The notes: generated from the letters alone by a model not told the origin. 10,472 nucleotides of DNA from Discostella pseudostelligera (GCA_036940085.1 JALLBK010000572.1:1-10472), one strand, 5' to 3'. Positions 1 to 7,778 are shown, numbered from the stretch's first letter. A program made the numbers and translations.

Positions 1-121
1 AGATTCTGGCGACAGCAGATTTTGGGTTTGTGCACACAACTCACATGCATTCCGACCTTTTGCCGACACATATTTGGTTGAGGCACAAGATTTGGCATGT
101 AGCATGCAACATGCTGCATCA

Positions 122-191
122 GGCGGCAGGCGGCAGGTGGCAGGCGGCAGGCGGCTGGCAGCTGGCAGCAGGCAGCAGGCAGCAGGCAGCA
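122..191. repeat. GC-rich heptamer tandem repeat (GGCRGCW)10
   Basis: Ten contiguous 7-bp units can be read. The first five are mostly GGCGGCA and the last five mostly GGCAGCA, with the change through GGCGGCT and GGCAGCT near the middle. Nothing suggests coding. It lies just upstream of the first TGCA-type satellite block but is a different repeat family. Bases 1-121 contain nothing I recognise. Confidence 0.85.
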
Positions 192-205
192 GGAGAATCT
201 ACCAT

Positions 206-816
206 AGCTCCTCAGCACCTCCATAATATCAGCACCTCTCTGCACCTCTGCACCTGCACCTATGCACCTCCTCTGCACATGCTCTGCTGAACAACATGCA
301 CTGATGTACCTGCTACCTGCTCCTCTGCACCTGCACCTGTGCACCTCCTCTGCACATGCTCTGCTGAACAACATGCGCTGATGTACCTGTTACCTGCTCC
401 TCTGCACCTGCGCCTGTGCACCTGCACAGGAATCACATCTGCTTGACCTCAGCACATATTCAGCACCTCAATAGCTGCACATCTCACCTCTGAACCGAAC
501 ACCTCCATATTATCAGCACCTCCTGTACCTCTACACCTGCACCTACACCAGCATCATCTCTGCTGCTGCACCTGCAACTCCTCTATCTCTGCACCTCCTG
601 TATCTCTGCACCTGCAACTCCTATGACATAAAATGCACCATCTCTGAACCTCTTCAGCACCTCAGCACTTCTGCACCTTGTCAGTACTCTGCACCTCTGC
701 ACCTGCACCTCCTCTGCACCAACTCTGAACCTCCTGCTCTTCGGCACCTCAATATCTGCACCAGCCCAGCACAACTCTGCACCTCTGCACCACCTCTACA
801 CTCTGCACCTCCACCT
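206..816 (+). repeat. Satellite block 1, CACCTCTG-type, plus orientation
   Basis: A degenerate array of 6- to 11-bp units, all centred on TGCACCT (CACCTCTG, CACCTG, CAGCACCT), making this strand strongly pyrimidine-rich. It contains a cleaner 77-bp tandem repeat at 245-421. The segment from about 431 to 700 resembles 4411-4725 in satellite block 2, in the same orientation and with the same order of landmark words. The array ends abruptly at about 816, where AT-rich unique sequence begins. Open frames inside it are artefacts of a stop-free octamer. Confidence 0.85.
245..421 (+). repeat. 77-bp tandem repeat (2.3 copies) in satellite block 1
   Basis: The landmark words recur at a constant 77-bp shift: CCTCTG at 245, 322 and 399, and GCACCTCCTCTGCACATG at 264 and 341. 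Copies 1 and 2 are nearly identical, differing by single bases such as GCACTG against GCGCTG after AACAACAT. The third copy is partial. This is a higher-order unit containing shorter satellite units, implying recent local amplification. Confidence 0.85.
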
Positions 817-1282
817 AGTATCCTCACAAGTTGGAATCTGACTTCTGACACAAATATATTTTTTTGGTAATGTTTTATTTTTTCTTAGAAATACCCAGAA
901 GTGCTCGAACAAATTTATTTTAACTGGGTAAGTAAAATTGCTACCACAATAATTTATTTTGATCATGATGGTTAAGTAGTGCTGGGTACTAATTATAATG
1001 TAATAGTAGTATTTAAATATAAGTAATTGGCACTAGATGCAGGTAATGCTGTTCTATCAAGTTAATTGCATCCAGACATACATCGATGGTTCACTAGTCA
1101 CATTTTATTCTTCACATCACGATCTCTGCACTACAAACTGTTACTACCATTCACCTAATCATTCATACTCGTCTGTGTATTTCTTACTCTTGTTCCTGCT
1201 GGGCCTCACATATGTCATTGCCTCTGCAGCACCCCTCACCATCATTGCAGCATGTCTCTTCTCCGTATTTGTCTTCGTGGTT
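817..1282. other. AT-rich non-coding stretch downstream of gene A
   Basis: Unique, AT-rich sequence between satellite block 1 and the stop codon of the minus-strand gene A. It would contain the 3' untranslated and termination region of that gene. I saw no terminal inverted repeat, no TATGTCCC motif and no credible coding frame. The plus-strand open frame from 1037 is an antisense shadow of gene A's acidic tail. Confidence 0.6.
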
Positions 1283-2645
1283 TCACTGACTGTCTTCCTC
1301 CTTGTGTTGCTCTCTCTCCTTGTTAGCCGCACTTGTGTCTTTCTCATCCTCTCCTTTCTCACTCTCATTGTCATCATCCTCCTCGTCATCACTGCTTGAT
1401 CCTACTACTGCGACATCATCCGCATTTCCCTCCTCCTCACTGCTTTTGTTACCATCCTCATCTTCCTCCTCCTCCATGTCCATCTCATTAGATTTGCGTC
1501 CCTGGTTATTCCAATTCCCAATATCAATAATATCATCATCTGAATCAGTGTCATAGGAGTGCTTCTTCTTGGGGTTATCAGCAGTGCCCTTCTTGCTCCC
1601 AGTGGTGGCCTTCGGGGTATCCTCCCACTTCCTCGTATGCAATATGCTATGAATACTCTTCTTGTGCAAGGTTTCTCCATTTACAATCAAATCCTTGCCA
1701 TTCTCCTCAATCCACATATTCCAATAGTCCCTAAGATACTTGTACTCAGGACTCGTCTTCTTCCGGTAGCATGGTTTCCAATTGGCCAGTGCTTGCTCAT
1801 AGAAATCTTCTCCATCCTCATTCCACATCAATTCCCCCAATACTCGCTTCTTACCTGTACCAGATGTGAATAGGGTCTTGATCGACTTGCTCGACACCTT
1901 GCCATTATTACTGGCCTTGTCCATCCAAACTGCCCCAGAATTCTTCAACAGCATGGATGCAAATGTGATGTCACTTGGGGTGACAATATCCAGATATGAC
2001 TTCCGTGGATTGTTGACTAGCAAGTTCACAAAGTAGCGATCACAATGTACTTTACTGACATACACCACCAGAAAACCCATCAGCTCATCCATGTGATCAC
2101 CTTCATGGAAATATCCCAAACCTTCTTGGTATTTGTCGAGGATGTTGACTTGTTTAACCACTTGTATGATCGAAATGGCATGTGATGTTGTTAGCTAATC
2201 ATACAATTGCATTAGTGTAAACAGTGGACTCACCATAGAAAGCATCCTGTATGCTATTATTCACATTGCATCTCATGTCCTTGTGTATGCTATTATTCAC
2301 ATTGCATCTCATGTCCTTGTACTTCTTCGCAATGACTCTGATCATAATTCGCATCCACTCATGTTCAAAATCCCTCCCATCCTTCAAATGGAAGTGACGC
2401 CTCACCACAGATGAGAAACAATTTCTGTTGGTGGGTTCAAGGTCCCTCCACCCCTCGTGAAGGAACTTCTATTGAGGAAACAAATACTGCGCCGTAAATG
2501 TCATCACTTCATCAGAGAACAACACATCGGCCTCCAAATCACAACTCAATTTTGCCTTTGTCACCTTTAGTGATCTCACCTCATCCCTCAATTCCTTCAC
2601 CTCATCCTCTAACTCTGTGATGTACTCATCCTTTCGGTGTGCCAT
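1283..2645 (-). CDS. Gene A: two-exon coiled-coil/acidic-tail protein with one in-frame stop (cassette A)
   Basis: Function unknown. I place the start at ATG 2645-2643, which has A at -3 and G at +4. Exon 1 is 2645-2234 and exon 2 is 2160-1283; joined they give 430 codons including the stop. Residues 5-40 form a charged heptad-like coiled coil (ELEDEVKELRDEVRSLK). Conserved motifs shared with gene B follow: KFLHEGW (about 60-66), an MRCN element, TPSDI...VWM (about 198-217) and W-x2-DG-x-DF (about 250-257). From about residue 340 the tail is Lys-rich, then Asp/Glu-rich. Two oddities: codon 59 is TAG (2471-2469) with the frame open on both sides, and 12 residues are duplicated at 2248-2319. 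It is divergent to a zinc-finger gene. It is probably a mobile-element accessory protein or DNA-binding partner, by inference from context only. The TAG makes a full-length product unlikely. Confidence 0.72.
2161..2233 (-). other. Intron of gene A (73 bp, phase 1)
   Basis: Reading the minus strand, the donor is TATG|GTGAGT at 2233 and the acceptor is ACAAG|TG ending at 2161. A CTAAC branch-point-like word lies between them (TTAGCTAAC). Splicing joins phase 1, producing GTG (Val), and fuses the two open frames; without it the frame ends within the intron. The intron occupies the same place and phase as the 75-bp intron of gene B, which makes it very likely real. Confidence 0.85.
2248..2319 (-). 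repeat. Exact 36-bp in-frame tandem duplication in gene A exon 1
   Basis: Two perfect 36-bp copies abut at 2248-2283 and 2284-2319, just upstream of the intron donor. Because 36 is divisible by three, the protein gains 12 residues (KDMRCNVNNSI-H then KDMRCNVNNSI-Q). Gene B has one equivalent (AMRSNMKQ), so the duplication belongs to copy A only. Its exactness suggests it is recent. Confidence 0.95.
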
Positions 2646-2654
2646 CTTTGTCAA

Positions 2655-3106
2655 TATTCAATGTTGAAAATGAATTTTATGTGTTGAGTAGATTCATCCC
2701 AAACCACGATGTACTTTATTGCAAGATTAGCCCATGTAGTAGCCACTGTAGAGAATGGTATTTGAATGAACAAAAATTCGTTACAGTCATGTGCCAACAC
2801 AGTATTTCTTCGGAGGTGAATTTTTATGATCCACTATTTATTCCTTCTGTGAGGTATATTATTCTTGTTGCATTAATACTGATTTTTGAGAAGCCTTCCC
2901 ATACTTGTTTCTCGAATGTCTCATCAATCTTCAACTCCAACCTGTGGAAATCTGGCGACAGTTCATGTCGCTACTTTCACCCCAAATCACTTCCCGCCAG
3001 AACAACACAATGATTATGCGTCTTCCCGCCAGAATTTAATCGTCCTGCCAAGCTATGCATCAACACATCACCAGCACCACACACCACACATAGCACCATT
3101 AATACC

Positions 3107-3137
<31 letters not shown>

Positions 3138-3186
3138 TTCCTGCATCTGACTAGTGCCCAATTATTGATCATCAGTAGATACGACA
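2655..3186. promoter_or_regulatory. Shared divergent intergenic region of cassette A
   Basis: About 540 bp separate the two ATG codons (2645 minus, 3187 plus), so promoters for both genes must lie here if the genes are expressed. It is mostly AT-rich, with a (CAT)9 microsatellite at 3108-3134. No clear TATA or initiator element can be asserted. The open frames through it are low-complexity or not protein-like. Confidence 0.5.
3108..3134 (+). repeat. (CAT)9 microsatellite
   Basis: Nine uninterrupted CAT triplets lie about 50 bp upstream of the ATG of the zinc-finger gene. Their position in the shared promoter region means length changes could alter spacing of any control elements. Confidence 0.95.
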
Positions 3187-3693
3187 ATGCCAAAGACAAA
3201 GACTTCTGGGCAATCCACACTGAAGTGCCCTCAGTGCGATACATTTTTTATGACAACTGCAGCCTTCCATGGTCATGTTCGATCACACAGACAAAGTACT
3301 CGAAGCTCAATCCCCCCCAGCCCCCCCAGTAAACTTATGTCCATGAGAAATTTTCAGGATGACAGCATTGGTGTATTTGATTTCGCGACAATTCTTGATG
3401 AAGAGAGGAGTGACGGTGATGGTAATATCAATCCCGATTCCGATGCAGAGTCATATTATTCTGATGTTGTATATGACAATGACAACCACAGCGAAGACAG
3501 CAACCTTGATGATATAATGGATGACGATGTTTCCGATGACACCTACGAGGATGTGATTGCTCTGCTCCTCTGCACCTCCACCTCTGCACCTGCACCTCTT
3601 CTCCTCTGCACCCCTCCTCACCTCTGCATCTCTGCACCTCATCATCTGCACCTGCATTTCTCTGCACCATCTCTGCACCTCTTCAGCACCTAA
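3187..3693 (+). CDS. Gene A': single C2H2 zinc-finger/acidic protein, 3' end replaced by satellite
   Basis: The start is ATG 3187, with A at -3. Residues 14-34 form a textbook C2H2 finger: C14-x2-C17, H30-x3-H34, with Phe21 and Phe27 in core positions, so the N-terminus probably binds DNA or another nucleic acid. A Ser/Pro linker follows, then an acidic stretch (about residues 70-125) rich in Asp, Glu and Ser. Native coding sequence ends at about 3560. There the frame enters the stop-free CACCTCTG satellite and reads repeating Ser-Ala-Pro-Leu-His-Leu-Cys-Thr to a stop at 3693. I judge the gene truncated, its downstream part lost or displaced. A finger plus acidic tail at the N-terminus is known from large proteins of some eukaryotic DNA transposons, for example Plavaka/KDZ-like elements. 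That link is only a suggestion. Confidence 0.6.
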   Translation: MPKTKTSGQSTLKCPQCDTFFMTTAAFHGHVRSHRQSTRSSIPPSPPSKLMSMRNFQDDSIGVFDFATILDEERSDGDGNINPDSDAESYYSDVVYDNDNHSEDSNLDDIMDDDVSDDTYEDVIALLLCTSTSAPAPLLLCTPPHLCISAPHHLHLHFSAPSLHLFST

Positions 3694-4774
3694 ATATCTT
3701 TAGTGCACCACCTCTGCACCTCCACACCTCTGCACCTGCTGCACCTCATCTGCACCTCACCTGCACCTCATCTGCACCTCATCTGCACCTCATCTGCACA
3801 TCTGCACCCACCTCAGCACCTCTGCGCCTCTGCACCTCTGCACCTCTGCACCTCTGCACCTCTGCACCTGCACCTCCTCCGTACCTCTTCAGCACATCTG
3901 GCTGCACCTATGCACCTGGTGCACCTCTGCACCTCCACCTCTCCTGCACCTCCACCTCTGCATGTGCACCTGCATCTCTGCACCTGTTGCACACCTCTCC
4001 TGTACCTGCACCTGCACCTCTGACCTCTGCACACCTCCTCAGCACATCAAATATCTGCACCTGCACCTCTGCATCTCTGCTGCACATTTGCACCTGCACA
4101 CCTGGTGCAGATCTGCATATCTGCACATCTGCACCTGCACTTCTTATCACCACCTCTGCACCACCACTGCACCTCAGCACCATCTCAACCATATCTTCAC
4201 ATATTCCCCTCCACACCTCAGCATCTATAGTTGTCCTATCCATCTGCACCTCTGCACCTGCACCCCAGCAACTCTGCACCTGCACCACCTCTGCACCTCT
4301 TTAGCACCTTAGCACCTCCATATCAGCATGTTTGCACCTCTGGTGCTGCTGTACCTGCTCTGCACCACCCACCACCTGCTGTGTCTGTGAACATGCACAA
4401 TCATCTGCACAATCACCTCTGCTTAACCTTTTACTCAGTACCTACTCAGTACCTACTCAGCACCTCAATATCTGCACATCTCATCTCTGAACATCAGCAC
4501 CTCCATATCTGCACCTCTGTACCTGCACCTACAGCTGCAACTGCACATCTACCATTGCACCTGCACTTATGCATGTCATCTGCATCTGCACCTGCACCTA
4601 TGCACCAGGAGTACCTCTGCACCTGCAACTCCTATGCACCACATAAATTTTTTTCTCTGAACCTCTTCATATGCACCTGCACCAGCACCTGCATCTATGC
4701 ACCTCTTCAGCACCTCAATATCTTCATCATTGCACATCTGGTGCACCTCTGCTCTCTGCACCTCCACCTCCTCA
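3561..4774 (+). repeat. Satellite block 2, CACCTCTG-type, plus orientation
   Basis: About 1.2 kb of the same pyrimidine-rich satellite as block 1. Sub-arrays include pure CACCTCTG octamers around 3826-3868, an 11-bp TGCACCTCATC unit around 3739-3800 and an 11-bp ACTCAGTACCT unit around 4431-4461. Part of it (about 4411-4725) parallels 431-700 of block 1. It begins inside the coding frame of gene A' and ends where orientation flips. Because the octamer and its complement lack stops, long open frames appear on both strands; none is protein-like. Confidence 0.85.
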
Positions 4775-5284
4775 AGGTGCAGAGGTGCAGAGGAGGTGCA
4801 GGTGCAGATGTGCAGATGTGCAGATGTGCAGATGTGCAGATGTGCAGATGTGCAGAAGTGCAGACTGCAGAGGAGGTGCTGAGGTGCTGAGGTGCTGAGG
4901 TGCAGAGGTGCAGAGGTGCAGATGTGCAGAGGTGCAGAGGTGCAGTGGTGCAGTGGTGCAGTGATGCAGTGATGCAGATATTGAGGTGCTGAAGAGATGC
5001 AGAGGTGCAGAGGTGCAGAGGTGCAGAGGTGCAGAGGTGCAGATGTGCAATGTGCAGCAGGTGCAGCAGGTGCAGCAGGAGGAGGTGCAACGATGCAGAT
5101 ATTGAGGTGCAGAGGTGCAAGGTGTAGAGATGGTGAGGTGCTGAAGAGGAGGTTCAGAGGTGGTGCTGAGGATATGCTTCTGCAGATGTGCAGATGTGCC
5201 AAGGTGGAGGCTGGTGGAGGTACAGAGTGCAGAGATGCAGAGGTGCTGAGATGCTGAAGAGGTTGGCTTCAGAGGTGGTGCAGA
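4775..5284 (-). repeat. Satellite block 3, inverted orientation (GGTGCAGA)
   Basis: From 4775 the strand turns purine-rich, and the units are reverse complements of block 2: GGTGCAGA, GTGCAGAT (at least six in a row around 4806-4857) and GGTGCTGA (about 4876-4902). It is more homogeneous than block 2, implying younger amplification. It abuts the left terminal repeat of the 5285-9776 segment. With block 2 it forms a large head-to-head inverted repeat capable of folding back. Confidence 0.88.
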
Positions 5285-5316
5285 ATCAGAAACTCTCCCA
5301 TAGTTGATAAATGGGA
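5285..5316 (+). repeat. Left terminal inverted repeat of element B
   Basis: Directly after satellite block 3, ATCAGA, then CTCTCCCATAGTT, then ATAAATGGGA appear in order. The reverse complement of 9747-9776 shows ATCAGA, TTCTCCCATAGTT and ATATGGGA in the same order and spacing, apart from a few mismatches and short indels. Each copy also contains an internal CCCATA/TATGGG-type palindrome, imperfect on this side. Flanking direct target duplications cannot be judged because both sides are satellite. Confidence 0.7.
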
Positions 5317-5749
5317 TATTTGAGAACAACTGGGCATGCCCCTGAGGTAAGCTCATCTACCGTCTATGCCATAGGTGATATGTATTCTTGTACATAGATG
5401 ATGTCACTGGCACAGTATAGTTCTTTGATCAAAAATCTACTGGCGATTTTTCCGGTCATTTATTGCTGATTTGGTTAACTTTTAGTTTCGTTTCAAATCG
5501 CAACTTTTTTACCAATTTACATCTGTTATGTCCCAAGCACGTTCGCCTTCATTGTTCATCACTGACCAATTTTTGTCTGTTTATGTCCCATCCACATTTG
5601 CCTTCATTATTCATCACTGTCAACTACACATAGTCATTTCTATCTTAGACACATAGGAGAAACTTGGGCCGTAGATAGTATATGCAACATCAATTTTAGT
5701 CTGTTAATGCACCACACATTATTTCTTTACAAAAACATCAGCATCATTT
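5317..5749. other. Left subterminal region of element B
   Basis: AT-rich and non-coding, between the left terminal repeat and the stop of pseudogene B. It contains a diverged 54-bp tandem duplication (5522-5629), and each copy carries TATGTCCC (5527-5534 and 5582-5589). The 3' end of transcript B should lie here. Confidence 0.55.
5522..5629 (+). repeat. Diverged 54-bp tandem duplication carrying TATGTCCC
   Basis: Two units starting at 5522 and 5576 share TCTGTT(T)ATGTCCCA, then GCCTTCATT and TTCATCACTG at matching offsets, with scattered substitutions between. The divergence indicates an older event than the 36-bp duplication in gene A. Each unit contains one copy of the subterminal motif TATGTCCC. 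Confidence 0.8.
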
Positions 5750-7008
5750 TCATACTGCCTTGATATGCTGTTTCTTACAAGGTCTGTCTTCACTCTCATC
5801 ATCACTGCTCTCCACATAACTGTCATCATTTTTGATATTATCATCATAGTCTTCTCCCGGTAGCGAGACAACACAGTCATCATCATTCTCTTGCTCCAAC
5901 ATATCCACTTGATCCTCATTCACTCCCATCAACGATTTATTACAGACGTAACTGTATTTGTGATACTTCTTGGCATATGTTGCCCAATGAGACTGTAACG
6001 TTGTCCGTAGAATCTCACCACAAATGCTACTAAAATACTCATGCCCTTCACTTGTCCATCCATATTGATACAGAGCAATATGAGTTCCTCAATGTACATG
6101 ATACTTATTGACGGCAACACATTTGAATTCCCTCTTCTCGTCGTCCGTCTCACATGTCACCGTCTTGACAGTTTCCTCCATCCATACATCATACGCATTC
6201 TCGTATACCAAAATGCTGTATGCAATGTCTGATACAGTGAGTTTGTCAAGGAGTATCTTGCTCTTGTTTGCTTTGTAATATTTACCCATTGCCTTTGCCC
6301 CACCTACCATAATCATTGCGTACTTATCCAAGAAATACAGCAGTGGCTCCGCCTCACTAAAGAGTGGCATTGTATTCTTGTTGGCCAACCAGCGGCATGC
6401 AGTAGGAGCCACCTTGCCATCTACAAACTCGGCCATCGTTTTCTTATTGATGTTGTCAGCTTACACAATGCACCAAATGTTAGTTTCAAACTGTGAAATA
6501 CAATACTTTGTCAGCAATTGCATGCAGCACTTACCTTTGAACTGTCCAAACATGGTCTGCTTCATGTTTGATCTCATGGCACATAGCTTGTCATTCGTCA
6601 TTGTTCATGCCACACCCAACCAATAGTCCTCCTTTGTAAATCCCTTTGGTACTCCGATTGCATTTAGAATACATTGACAGATGCTCTTTGGATTTTCACT
6701 CCACTTATGCCACTATTCAGGCAACAGCTTAACATGAGACCAGAGTACTCTGCGCAACCAGTCACCAATCTCGCATCCATTCAACGGATCGCTTGCCGTC
6801 AACACCTTTGATTTTAGTTTTCTCATGCTGTTCTTACCGGTAACCTTAACGATTGACATACGGAGGTCATTAAATTCTTCAACCTGCTTTTCTAACTGAG
6901 CAAGATCCTCCTAAAGAGAGACGATCAAAGCATCCTTTTTGCCGTCTCCGGCGTATTGGTAACATGACGATTCATGTTGCTATTGATGTTGTTCGATACA
7001 TTCATCAT
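5750..7008 (-). pseudogene. Gene B: decayed paralog of gene A (cassette B)
   Basis: Function unknown. Exon 1 runs from about 7008 to 6535 and exon 2 from 6459 to 5750 (TGA 5752-5750). A coiled coil (AQLEKQVEEFNDLR) is followed by KLLPE-x-W, an AMRSNMKQ element, LTVSDI...VWM and a W-x2-EG-x-EY motif, in the same order as in gene A. The tail is acidic (DDDC, DDESED) and ends near a basic CKKQHIK. The reading frame has four stops: TAG 6913-6911, TAG 6715-6713, TGA 6607-6605 and TGA 6091-6089. A probable one-base loss in the A5 run (plus strand 6936-6940) separates the ATG at 7008 from the main frame. A further ATG at 7051-7049 lies in the main frame but soon meets a stop. Conservation flanking every lesion argues for a once-functional gene, now inactive. 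Confidence 0.78.
6460..6534 (-). other. Intron of pseudogene B (75 bp, phase 1)
   Basis: On the minus strand the donor is AAAG|GTAAGT at 6534 and the acceptor is TGTAAG|CT ending at 6460, with an ACTAAC branch-point-like word about 25 bases before the acceptor. Removal eliminates an in-frame TAA and joins the frame in phase 1. The junction sits after a Phe-Lys/Phe-Tyr pair in both paralogs. The splice signals remain consensus although the exons are decayed. Confidence 0.8.
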
Positions 7009-7051
7009 GTCAGCCAATTCTCCACTGTGGCCCCCAGGGAAATGATGTCAT

Positions 7052-7328
7052 TGCAACAACATTGTAGATTTGAATTTGAATTTAAATTAGCTTTCTGAAT
7101 GTACTACTGATTCCTACCCATGTATGTTGCATTGTATATGAGCTGTCATAACGGCCTTACCTTCTCATTTCTGAAAAACCTTCTCGATTTTGATTTTCCA
7201 TCTCCCATCTTCCTGGTTTTGGCACCATTGTTCCCCTCCATGCCATGGTGTGGTGCCAACACTGAATGTGTCACTCCACTTCCATTGTATCCATCTCCCT
7301 GCTGTATTATCAGAGAATATCAGCAACC
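7052..7328. promoter_or_regulatory. Shared divergent intergenic region of cassette B
   Basis: About 280-320 bp lie between the possible starts of pseudogene B (7008 or 7051, minus) and the zinc-finger gene (7329, plus). The arrangement matches the divergent spacer of cassette A. An AT-rich patch around 7070-7090 (TTTGAATTTGAATTTAAATT) is the only standout. No core promoter element can be asserted. Confidence 0.45.
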
Positions 7329-7778
7329 ATGGCGGACAAATTCATATCCACCTCTCATCCCTGCCCTAGCTGTGGCAAAGAAAACTATCCGTCTACACGT
7401 GCATTAACTAATCATCTAAACAACTGCAGTGATTTTTTCATTGCCTTGCCAAATCAGAGTACAAAACAACGGAAATACGCACAACCAATGCTCGGCCAAC
7501 GTGCCGACCAAATCCTTCAGTCAATGAAGTGCCCACACATGTCTGGCATTCAAACTAACATGAACCGACTATCTGTTCTACCTTTCAATTCAACTGCTAT
7601 GTCTGTCCCAGCAAATAATCACTTTGAGGATCCATACACTGAGTATGACGTTTGTGGTGACTGTGATGACAACAATATGGATGATCAAACAGTAGCAGAG
7701 TCAAGCAATTGCTACAAGTTTGGGCGTGACATAAATCCTCCTCCAGGTGTCAAGTTTGGTATTCATTATTATCCTTGA
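7329..7778 (+). CDS. Gene B': zinc-finger (C2HC)/acidic protein, probably 3'-truncated
   Basis: The start is ATG 7329, in the context CAACCATGGC, a near-ideal initiation site; the frame gives 149 residues. Residues 12-33 form a finger-like C12-x2-C15, H29-x3-C33 with Leu26 in the core. The last ligand is Cys, where gene A' has His. A basic/Gln-rich linker follows, then an acidic patch (around 95-125, with YTEYDVCGDCDD and MDD). The end, PPPGVKFGIH, reads like the start of another domain cut short by YYP and a stop. The gene is the positional and architectural equivalent of gene A', divergent from the paralogous gene. The sequences outside the finger do not align by eye. Likely a nucleic-acid-binding N-terminal fragment of a larger element protein (inference). 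Confidence 0.6.
   Translation: MADKFISTSHPCPSCGKENYPSTRALTNHLNNCSDFFIALPNQSTKQRKYAQPMLGQRADQILQSMKCPHMSGIQTNMNRLSVLPFNSTAMSVPANNHFEDPYTEYDVCGDCDDNNMDDQTVAESSNCYKFGRDINPPPGVKFGIHYYP

Noticed and set aside
1037..1873. Plus-strand hydrophobic and Ser-rich open frames
   Set aside because: They are antisense to the acidic, GAN-codon-rich tail and body of gene A, which naturally gives Ser/Leu/Val-rich frames on the other strand. The minus-strand frame has paralog support.
2160..2408. GTG starts for separate short proteins at 2161 and 2408
   Set aside because: GTG initiation is not expected in a eukaryotic gene. The first lies at the splice acceptor and the second in the middle of a continuous exon.
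2434..2510. A 39-bp intron (GTGATG...ATAG) that would remove the TAG of gene A
   Set aside because: It is far shorter than the two supported introns (73-75 bp), and it would delete residues that align with gene B without a gap.
817..3560. Block 1 and block 2 as inverted arms of element A
   Set aside because: Both blocks have the same orientation, and I found no TIR core (CTCCCATAG) or TATGTCCC motif at 817-1282. The left end of copy A is therefore not identifiable in the window.
206..5284. CRISPR array
   Set aside because: Units are 6-11 bp, degenerate, with no regular unique spacers, no leader and no cas genes, and the context is eukaryotic.
3703..5356. Many long open frames on both strands (Leu-His-Leu-Cys-Thr-Ser-Ala-Pro and Cys-Arg-Gly-Ala-Glu-Val repeats)
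   Set aside because: They follow automatically from a stop-free 8-bp satellite, which reads the same octapeptide in every frame. No start context, domain or non-repeat core supports a protein.
5750..7008. Stop-codon reassignment (TAG/TGA as sense)
   Set aside because: Both TAG and TGA interrupt gene B, whereas TGA ends its frame and gene A has only one internal TAG. A frameshift is also present. Decay explains all of this more simply.
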